NCBI GenBank assembly: GCA_024710445.1
Contig: JANJUT010000265.1
Span: 1 to 12,854, forward strand
Source: Thiobacillus sp.
GTDB lineage: Bacteria; Pseudomonadota; Gammaproteobacteria; Burkholderiales; Thiobacillaceae
DNA length: 12,854 bases
Reading direction: 5' to 3'
The notes beneath the pieces were generated by a model. That model did no database searches and was not told the origin of the DNA. It was given only the letters and a program-made list of their open reading frames with translations. A program made the position numbers and the translations under genes. Shown piece by piece: positions 7,296-12,854 of this stretch. Position 1 is the first letter of the stretch; the number at the start of each line of letters is the position of its first letter.

Positions 7296-8300
7296 TCAGC
7301 AGATCCGTGGCAGCGGGTCGTCTTCCAGTTCGTCCAGAATACGGCGGCCGCCGAGTTGGGTTGCCAGGATTACACGGCCGTCACCGGCTTCGACGCGGCC
7401 GATCAGACAGGCATCGCGACCTTCGGGCAGGGACTGCCAGCGCGTGAGGATTTCATCTGCGGCCGATGCCTCGGCAACCGCGACGACACGGCCTTCGCAG
7501 GCCAGGTAGTAGGGGTCGTAGCCGAGCATTTCGCATACCGATACGACTTCCGGGCGCAGCGGCACGGCGGCCTGGTCGAGCACCACGTTGCGGCCGCAGG
7601 CGCGGGCGATTTCATGTGCCACGGTGGCGAGCCCGCCGCGCGTTGGATCGCGCATGAAACGCAGGCCGGGCAGGTCGCGCACCGCCTGCGTCAGCGGCAG
7701 TACCGAAGCCGAGTCGGAGCGCAGCTCACCCGACAACCCGAACTGCTCGCGCGCCAGCATCACGGCGATGCCGTGGTCGCCCACCGGGCCGGACACCAGC
7801 ACCACATCACCCGGTGCGATGGATTCGATGGCCAGTTTGGCCTGCGCGCGCTTGACGCCGATGCCGGCAACGGCCAGGTACAGGCCGCCGCCTTCGCCGC
7901 GCCGCACCACCTTGGTGTCGCCCGCCACCACGGCCACGCCGTTGTGCCTTGCAGCCTCGGCAAAGCTGGCGATGAGGCGATCGAGCACCTCGACTTCCAG
8001 TCCTTCCTCGATCATTGCCGACAGCGTGAAATAGCGCGGGTCCGCGCCCGCCACGGCCAGATCGTTGACCACGCCATGCACCGCCAGCGAGCCGAGGTTG
8101 CCGCCGGGAAATTCCAGCGGCTGCACGGTGAAGCCGTCGGTGGTGACCATCAGTTCACCGTCCAGCGGTGGCAGCGTCACGGCGTCGGCGTCGGTGTCGA
8201 GCAGGGGGTTGGACAGATGGCGGGCAAAAATGTCGGCGATGAGTTCGCGCATCAGGCGGCCGCCATTGCCGTGCGCGAGGAGGATGCGGGTGTCGTTCAT
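7296..8300 (-). CDS. hypE: Hydrogenase maturation protein HypE
   Basis: Cytoplasmic enzyme of 334 aa (usual length about 330-340) that accepts the carbamoyl group from HypF on its C-terminal cysteine. It then dehydrates it with ATP to a thiocyanate, the source of the CN ligands of the [NiFe] centre. Visible features: an N-terminal ILLAHGNGGRLMREL segment (7-20); the AIRS/PurM-type core with FPGGNLGSLAVHGVVNDLA (64-82), AVVAGDTKVV and MRDPTRGGLAT; and the hallmark C-terminus PRIC, with C334 as the acceptor. It is the last gene of the hyp operon seen here. Its ATG overlaps the hypF stop by 4 bp (ATGA), so it is translationally coupled. It forms the HypE-HypF complex and passes CN to the HypC-HypD scaffold. 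Confidence 0.96.
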   Translation of the reverse strand: MNDTRILLAHGNGGRLMRELIADIFARHLSNPLLDTDADAVTLPPLDGELMVTTDGFTVQPLEFPGGNLGSLAVHGVVNDLAVAGADPRYFTLSAMIEEGLEVEVLDRLIASFAEAARHNGVAVVAGDTKVVRRGEGGGLYLAVAGIGVKRAQAKLAIESIAPGDVVLVSGPVGDHGIAVMLAREQFGLSGELRSDSASVLPLTQAVRDLPGLRFMRDPTRGGLATVAHEIARACGRNVVLDQAAVPLRPEVVSVCEMLGYDPYYLACEGRVVAVAEASAADEILTRWQSLPEGRDACLIGRVEAGDGRVILATQLGGRRILDELEDDPLPRIC

Positions 8301-10570
8301 AGGGGGGTGAAGAGATGCTCGATGATCTGGCCGAAGCTGAGTCCGGCGTCGTTGACGGGAATGCGCTGAGGCAGATGCACGCTAAAGCCTGTTGCCTCAA
8401 GCCGCACGATGGCGGATTCGGCCAGCAGATGGTTCTGGAACACGCCGCCGGTGAGGCCGATGGTTGAAATGCCGGTTTGCGCGCGCAGTTGCTGCGCCTG
8501 ATCGACCAGTGCCTGCGCCAGGCTGTGATGGAAACCGGCTGCGCGATCGGCCGCAGAGTGGCTGGCGTCGGTCAGCATGGGCAACAGCGGCGCCCAGTCG
8601 GTGCGCCAGATTCCGAGTGCGTCGCGCTCGAGCGGCAGGGCAAGCGCATGCGTGTTTGAAGATGACGCCGCGACCGCTTCCAGCCGCATCGGCCCTTCAC
8701 CCTCGAAACTGGCATGGGTGCAGACGCCGCACAGTGCGGCGGCGGCATCGAACAGGCGGCCGGCGGACGAGCTGGCCGGGCTGTTCAGTCGATGCGACCA
8801 GGCCTGGTGCAGGGGCTCGGGTGCAAACGGCGCAGGCTGGCCGGTTTCCCACAGCAACGCCGCCGCAGCGCGCCACGGCTCGCGCCCGGCCTTGTCGCCG
8901 CCGGGCAGGTGAAACGGCCGCAATGCGGCGGCGTGCCGCCAGCGACCGGGCGCGCCGGTCAGGGCTTCGCCGCCCCACAGGCTGTGATCCTCGCCCAGGC
9001 CGACGCCGTCCCAGGCAAACACGATCCATTCATTGACATCCGGGAATTCCCACGCCACGGCCGAGGCGTGGGCGTGGTGATGCCAGATTTCGCTCAGCGG
9101 CAACTGACATTCGCGCGCGTAGCGCCGGTAACCGTAGCCGGGGTGGCGGTCGATCAGCACGCGAGTGGCCTGCACCTGGTACAAGGCCTGCAGGTCGGCG
9201 GCGACCTGCGCCAGGGTGTCGAGGCTGCGCAGCGTATCGAGTTCGCCGATATGCGGCGAGCTCACGGCGCGCGTGCCCCAGGCGAGGCAGAGCGTGTTCT
9301 TCATGTGACTGCCGAGCGCCAGCACCGGTTCGGGCACAGGCCGAGGCAGTTCCAGTTCCAGCGGGGCGATGCCGCGCCCCAGACGCAGCGGGCGCGGCGT
9401 CCCGGCGATGACCCGATACACCGGGTCGTCGGCCGGGCGAACGATGGGCCGGTTGTGATGCAGGAAGGCGTCGGCGAGATGGCTTAAACGGGATTGCGCT
9501 TCGTCGTTGTCGGTCAGCACCGGTTCGCCGGAAAGATTGCCCGAGGTCGCCACCAGCGGCCCGTCAAAGTCGTTCAGCAACAAGGCATGCAGCGGCGAAT
9601 AGGGCAGCAGACAGCCAACCTCCCCGAGGCCGGGCGCGATCAGCGGCGACAGGTCCACATCGGCCCGCCAAGGTAGCAGCACGATGGGGCGCGCGGGCGC
9701 GGCGATGAAGCTTTCCTGTTCCGGCGCAATGTGGACGAGGGCGCGCAAGGCATCGAGGTCGCGCACCATCACTGCCAGCGGCTTGGCCGGGCGAGGCTTG
9801 CGCTCGCGTAGCGTGGCGATGGCGCTGTCGTTGCGGGCATCGCACAGCAGGTGGTAGCCGCCGATGCCTTTGACTGCGACGATCTTTCCGCTGCGCAGGG
9901 CAGTGACAGCGGCGGCCAGCGCCGCCTCGTCCCCGTCATGTGTTTCATTTCCCGAGACAAACTGCAGATGCGGGCCGCATACCGGACAGGCGATCGGCTC
10001 GGCATGAAAGCGACGGTCGAGCGGGTTTTCGTACTCGCGCCGGCAATCCGGGCACAAGGGAAAGTCGCGCATCGAGGTGTTGGAACGGTCGTAGGGCAGG
10101 GCGGTGATCAGCGTGTAGCGCGGGCCGCACTGGGTGCAGTTGATGAAGGGATAGCGGTGGCGGCGGTTGGCCGGGTCGTGCAGTTCGGCCAGGCAGTCGG
10201 CACAGACGAATCCGTCAGGCGGCAGGTGGATGGACCATGCATCGGCCATTTTTGACGATGCATCATTCAGCCAGGCCGCGCTCCCGGCCTGGCTGTCGAG
10301 GATGGAAAAGGCTTCGGCGTGTTCGGATGGGCAGGCGGTGACGGTGAGCGGGCCGGGGGCCGACAGCGGCGGCGCCTCGCTCAGCAGCGCACGGCTGAAG
10401 CGCTGCAATTGGACGGGCTCGCCTTCGGCCTGGATTTCCACCGCGCCATTGACGTTGCGCACCCAGCCGGTGATCTGGTGTTGCTGCGCCAGGCGGTAGA
10501 CGAAGGGCCGAAAGCCCACGCCCTGAACCCGGCCGCTGAGCGTGATGAATTGGGCGCTACGTTCAGGCAT
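8297..10570 (-). CDS. hypF: Carbamoyltransferase HypF
   Basis: Cytoplasmic carbamoyltransferase of 757 aa (family about 750-780) that uses carbamoyl phosphate and ATP to make carbamoyl-AMP and carbamoylate HypE. Domains in order: acylphosphatase domain with GRVQGVGFRPFVYRLA (13-28); two zinc-finger modules with cysteine pairs 123/126, 145/148, 173/176 and 195/198, giving the exact CX2C-X18-CX2C-X24-CX2C-X18-CX2C spacing; YrdC-like domain (about 213-400) with KGIGGYHLLCDA and ATSGNLSGEP; and a Kae1-like C-terminal domain with HHHAH (497-501), WDGVGLGEDHSLWGGE and LTGGVFQNHLL. All key motifs are present, so it should be active. It overlaps hypD by 8 bp and hypE by 4 bp. Being placed between hypD and hypE is unlike the common A-B-F-C-D-E and A-B-C-D-E orders. 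Confidence 0.97.
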   Translation of the reverse strand: MPERSAQFITLSGRVQGVGFRPFVYRLAQQHQITGWVRNVNGAVEIQAEGEPVQLQRFSRALLSEAPPLSAPGPLTVTACPSEHAEAFSILDSQAGSAAWLNDASSKMADAWSIHLPPDGFVCADCLAELHDPANRRHRYPFINCTQCGPRYTLITALPYDRSNTSMRDFPLCPDCRREYENPLDRRFHAEPIACPVCGPHLQFVSGNETHDGDEAALAAAVTALRSGKIVAVKGIGGYHLLCDARNDSAIATLRERKPRPAKPLAVMVRDLDALRALVHIAPEQESFIAAPARPIVLLPWRADVDLSPLIAPGLGEVGCLLPYSPLHALLLNDFDGPLVATSGNLSGEPVLTDNDEAQSRLSHLADAFLHHNRPIVRPADDPVYRVIAGTPRPLRLGRGIAPLELELPRPVPEPVLALGSHMKNTLCLAWGTRAVSSPHIGELDTLRSLDTLAQVAADLQALYQVQATRVLIDRHPGYGYRRYARECQLPLSEIWHHHAHASAVAWEFPDVNEWIVFAWDGVGLGEDHSLWGGEALTGAPGRWRHAAALRPFHLPGGDKAGREPWRAAAALLWETGQPAPFAPEPLHQAWSHRLNSPASSSAGRLFDAAAALCGVCTHASFEGEGPMRLEAVAASSSNTHALALPLERDALGIWRTDWAPLLPMLTDASHSAADRAAGFHHSLAQALVDQAQQLRAQTGISTIGLTGGVFQNHLLAESAIVRLEATGFSVHLPQRIPVNDAGLSFGQIIEHLFTPL

Positions 10571-11690
10571 CGACGGCTACGCGTACGCCGCCCGCCCACC
10601 AGATGCGGCAGGCGCCTTCGTCCGACACCATGCAGGGGCCGACCGGATTCCGCGGGGTGCAGGCCTTGCCGTAGATGCGGCACTGATTCGGATAGATTTT
10701 TCCCAGCACCACCTGCGCGCAATCGCAGCCGGGTGGCATCTCTCCGGCGCGGCGGCGGCCGGGGTCGGTGTGGTCGGGGAACAGCCGGCGCGCATCGTGT
10801 TTGGCGTAAGCCGGCTTCAGCGCATAGCCGGAGCGCGGAATGATGCCGATGCCGCGCCAGTTGGCATTGACGACATCCAGCGTGTCATGGAGCAGGCGCA
10901 ACGCAGTGGGATTGCCGCCCGGATGCGCGACTTCACGATAGCAGTTGTCGAGAAAACGCTCGCCGCTTTTCAGCTGGCGCAGCACCGAATAGAACGAGGC
11001 CAGCAGCGACTCCGGTGCAAAGCCGGAGACCGCGGCGGGGATGTCGTGCCGGTCGACGACGAAGGTCCATTCTTCCGGCCCCATCACGGTGGAGACGTGG
11101 CCGGGGGCGACCAGCGCATCGAAGCCGGGCGTGCCCGAGTCGAGCAGCATCGCCACCGCCGGCCAGGTCAGCCGGCCGGACAAGAGGATGCTGAGATTGT
11201 CGGGCAGGCCTTCGGCCAGCAGGGCCGCCGTCGGCGCGGTGGTGGTCTCGAAGCCGGCGGCAAAAAACACCACCGGGCGATCCGGATTGTCCAGCGCGAT
11301 CCTTTTCGCATCGAGCGGGCTGGCGATCGGCCGCACATCGGCACCGGCAGCCTGCGCCTCGACCAGCGAACGGATTTCGCCTTTTTTCACGTTGACCGGC
11401 ACCCGCAGCATGTCGCCATAGGCAACCAGGATCACCTTGTCCTGCAGCGCGAGCTGGATCGCCTGATAGACATCTTCTTCCGGACACACGCACACCGGGC
11501 AGCCGGGCCCGGGCACCAGTTCGACCCACCTGGGCAGCGCGCCGCGCAGGCCGGCCTGGGTGATCGAGCGTTCATGGCCGCCGCACACGTTCATGATCTT
11601 GATCGTGCGGTCGAAGTCGAGGGCATGGATTTTCTCCAGCCAGACGCGGGCTTCACTCATCAGGTCGCCTTTCATCAAGCCGCCTTTCAT
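10563..11690 (-). CDS. hypD: Hydrogenase maturation protein HypD
   Basis: Iron-sulfur scaffold of 375 aa from this start (family about 360-380). With HypC it holds the Fe ion while the CN and CO ligands are attached. Seen: MNVCGGHE (C36); GPGCPVCVCP (C64, C67 and an additional C69); GFETTTAPTA; APGHVSTVMG; and a C-terminal [4Fe-4S] region with C322, C324, C337, C344, C353 and C361. The start is uncertain. The ATG at 11690 overlaps the hypB stop as TGATG, favouring coupled reinitiation, but has no SD. TTG at 11693 and ATGs at 11675 and 11660 are in frame, and the last two have AAAGG about 7-9 nt upstream. Starting at 11660 gives 365 aa beginning MSEARVWLEK. HypC, its obligate partner in known systems, is not encoded beside it. 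Confidence 0.94.
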   Translation of the reverse strand: MKGGLMKGDLMSEARVWLEKIHALDFDRTIKIMNVCGGHERSITQAGLRGALPRWVELVPGPGCPVCVCPEEDVYQAIQLALQDKVILVAYGDMLRVPVNVKKGEIRSLVEAQAAGADVRPIASPLDAKRIALDNPDRPVVFFAAGFETTTAPTAALLAEGLPDNLSILLSGRLTWPAVAMLLDSGTPGFDALVAPGHVSTVMGPEEWTFVVDRHDIPAAVSGFAPESLLASFYSVLRQLKSGERFLDNCYREVAHPGGNPTALRLLHDTLDVVNANWRGIGIIPRSGYALKPAYAKHDARRLFPDHTDPGRRRAGEMPPGCDCAQVVLGKIYPNQCRIYGKACTPRNPVGPCMVSDEGACRIWWAGGVRVAVDA

Positions 11691-11693
11691 CAA
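11664..11693 (-). repeat. 15-bp tandem repeat at the hypB/hypD junction
   Basis: On the minus strand TTGATGAAAGGCGGC (11693-11679) is followed directly by TTGATGAAAGGCGAC (11678-11664), with 14 of 15 bases identical. A degenerate third unit, CTGATGAGTGAAGCC, follows. Each unit has an in-frame ATG, and the first two supply an AAAGG that can serve the next ATG. The duplication multiplies possible hypD starts and the first unit contains the hypB stop. Confidence 0.8.
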
Positions 11694-12496
11694 ACCGTGG
11701 CACTGTGGTATTTCATGCCGTCGGACTGGATCGCCGGGCGGCGCGACTGGCCCTGTGCCACGCGGGCACGCTGCGCGGCGAGTTGCTCGCGCAGCCAGCC
11801 AAGCCAGGCATCCATGTTCAGGTTCTTGCGCGCCGACAGCCGCATCACCGGCGCGGGATTGGCCAGATTGCGCAGGTGGGCTTCGGCCTTGTCCGGGTCG
11901 AAATCGTCGAGCACGGCGAGCAGGTCGGTCTTGGTCAAGAGCATGGCGTCAGCCGCGCGGAACATCACCGGATATTTGGCCGGCTTGTCATCGCCTTCGG
12001 TGACCGAGAGCAGGGTGACGTTGAGATGCTGGCCGAGGTCGAAGCTGGCGGGGCAGACCAGGTTGCCGACGTTTTCGATGAACAGGAGGTCGACGCCGTC
12101 GAGCGTCATGTGATGCAGCGCGTCGTGCACCAGATGGGCGTCGAGGTGGCAGGCGGTACCGGTGACGATCTGGTGCGCCTGCACGCCCTTGGCGCGGATG
12201 CGCTCGGCGTCGTTCTCGGTTTCGAGGTCGCCCTCGATCACGGCGCAGGTGAATTCGCCCTTCAGTGCGGTGAGCGTCGCTTCCAGCAACGCGGTCTTGC
12301 CGGAGCCGGGCGACGACATCAGGTTGATCGCGAGGATGCCGCGGCGGTCGAAGTGCTCGCGGTTGTGGCCGGCCTGGTCGTCGTTCTTCGCCAGCAGGCC
12401 CTTCAGGACTGACACGGCGGTCGCGCCCCTGGCGACGGGCTTGAATGCGAGGTGCTTGTTGCCGGGAGTGAGGTTGCAGCCGCAGGTATCACACAT
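11690..12496 (-). CDS. hypB: Hydrogenase nickel-incorporation GTPase HypB
   Basis: Cytoplasmic SIMIBI-class GTPase of 268 aa that works with HypA to insert nickel into the hydrogenase large-subunit precursor. Seen: an N-terminal high-affinity nickel motif CDTCGC (C2, C5, C7); P-loop SSPGSGKT (61-68); switch region EGDLETENDAERI (88-100); the G-domain metal site with C116-H117 and C148 in NVGNLVCPASFDLG; and TKTD (188-191) as the guanine-specificity motif. There is no histidine-rich stretch, so it probably does not store nickel as rhizobial HypB does. The C-terminus extends about 25 residues past the WLGWLREQ region where E. coli HypB ends. Its ATG lies 8 bp inside hypA and no Shine-Dalgarno precedes it (GGATCCCTCCC instead), which implies coupling to hypA translation. 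The stop TGA shares one base with the hypD ATG. Confidence 0.97.
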   Translation of the reverse strand: MCDTCGCNLTPGNKHLAFKPVARGATAVSVLKGLLAKNDDQAGHNREHFDRRGILAINLMSSPGSGKTALLEATLTALKGEFTCAVIEGDLETENDAERIRAKGVQAHQIVTGTACHLDAHLVHDALHHMTLDGVDLLFIENVGNLVCPASFDLGQHLNVTLLSVTEGDDKPAKYPVMFRAADAMLLTKTDLLAVLDDFDPDKAEAHLRNLANPAPVMRLSARKNLNMDAWLGWLREQLAAQRARVAQGQSRRPAIQSDGMKYHSATV

Positions 12497-12854
12497 GGGA
12501 GGGATCCGGGGTCAGGGTGGGCGTGGTGTCGAGTTCGACGCTTTCCAGCAGCAGTTCGTCGCCGGATAGGATCCGGGTGTGCCAGTCGCCACAGGCGCCG
12601 CAGATCAGGCGGTTCATCGCGGCCTCGGTGTCGGCGCCGCAGGTCTGGCAATGCACGGTGATGGGGGTCAGGGCGAAATCGAGCGTAGCGTGTTCCATGC
12701 GACTACCCGCTGCCGCCAGCGGAAAGGCACTCGCCAGCAGTTCAGGCACCACGCCCGCCAGTGGACCGATGCGGACGCGGATGAGGGAGGCACAGATTGC
12801 CTGATGCTGATCGATCACGGCATCCACCTGTTCAACCAGCGCCTGGGCGACGGC
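12489..12854 (-). CDS. hypA: Hydrogenase nickel/zinc chaperone HypA (5' end outside window)
   Basis: Partial gene: 121 codons are present and the reading frame is open to the window edge. The first residues visible, AVAQALVEQVDAV, match the region just after the HypA start, so only about 5-10 residues appear to be missing. These should include the N-terminal Met-His-Glu that binds nickel. The in-frame GTG at 12827 is therefore not the start. The zinc site is intact: CQTC and CGAC separated by 12 residues (CX2C-X12-CX2C). RVRIGPLAGVVPELL is the typical HypA segment. HypA docks nickel from HypB to the hydrogenase precursor. The 3' end overlaps hypB by 8 bp, and HypA is the first hyp gene visible; the operon promoter and any upstream genes lie beyond 12854. 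Confidence 0.93.
   Translation of the reverse strand, partial: AVAQALVEQVDAVIDQHQAICASLIRVRIGPLAGVVPELLASAFPLAAAGSRMEHATLDFALTPITVHCQTCGADTEAAMNRLICGACGDWHTRILSGDELLLESVELDTTPTLTPDPSHV

Noticed and set aside
7272..8369. 365-aa plus-strand open frame opposite hypE
   Set aside because: It lies antisense to a full-length HypE, is rich in His/Gln/Ala from reversed codons, and has no start signal.
10542..12113. 523-aa plus-strand open frame opposite hypD and hypB
   Set aside because: It is antisense to two clearly recognisable genes and has no family motif. Long antisense frames are expected opposite GC-rich codon-biased genes.
12489..12827. GTG at 12827 as the start of a complete hypA
   Set aside because: The frame continues to the window edge with HypA-like sequence; starting there would remove the N-terminal helix and the nickel-binding His.

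Overview
The window looks like chromosomal DNA of a GC-rich Gram-negative bacterium, most likely a facultatively anaerobic beta- (or gamma-) proteobacterium. The reasons are a NarX/NarL pair that follows the enterobacterial proteins motif by motif, a Hyp set of proteobacterial type, and tightly overlapping operons with strong codon bias. The genus cannot be settled from the sequence alone. I see no rRNA, tRNA, CRISPR array, insertion sequence or phage gene.

Layout. Positions 1-425 are a non-coding leader with short repeats. On the plus strand follow narX (426-2342) and narL (2339-2998), overlapping at ATGA: a nitrate/nitrite-responsive sensor kinase and its response regulator. A 106-bp AT-richer spacer with a 17-bp tandem repeat leads to a small protein with two CBS domains (3105-3554). 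A 258-bp spacer with an imperfectly terminator-like hairpin and a perfect 16-bp palindrome precedes a 1133-aa membrane-bound CHASE3-PAS-PAS-GAF-GGDEF-EAL protein (3813-7214) that probably turns over cyclic di-GMP. Converging on it from the right is a minus-strand operon for [NiFe]-hydrogenase maturation, read in the order hypA (cut by the window edge), hypB, hypD, hypF, hypE. Every junction in it overlaps by 1-8 bp.

How the genes fit together. NarX senses nitrate/nitrite in the periplasm and phosphorylates NarL, which controls respiratory genes. The CBS protein may sense adenine nucleotides, and the GGDEF/EAL protein links an unknown extracytoplasmic signal to c-di-GMP level. The Hyp proteins build the Ni-Fe(CN)2CO centre of [NiFe] hydrogenases: HypF and HypE make the cyanide ligands, HypD carries the assembling iron group, and HypA and HypB deliver nickel. 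Together they suggest an organism that can use H2 as electron donor and nitrate as electron acceptor, though neither a hydrogenase nor a nitrate reductase structural gene lies inside the window.

Most notable points: the hyp operon has no hypC where it is usually found; a 15-bp tandem duplication at the hypB/hypD junction creates several in-frame start codons; and unexplained regulatory-looking repeats precede the CBS gene and the c-di-GMP gene. I found no convincing wholly new system here.
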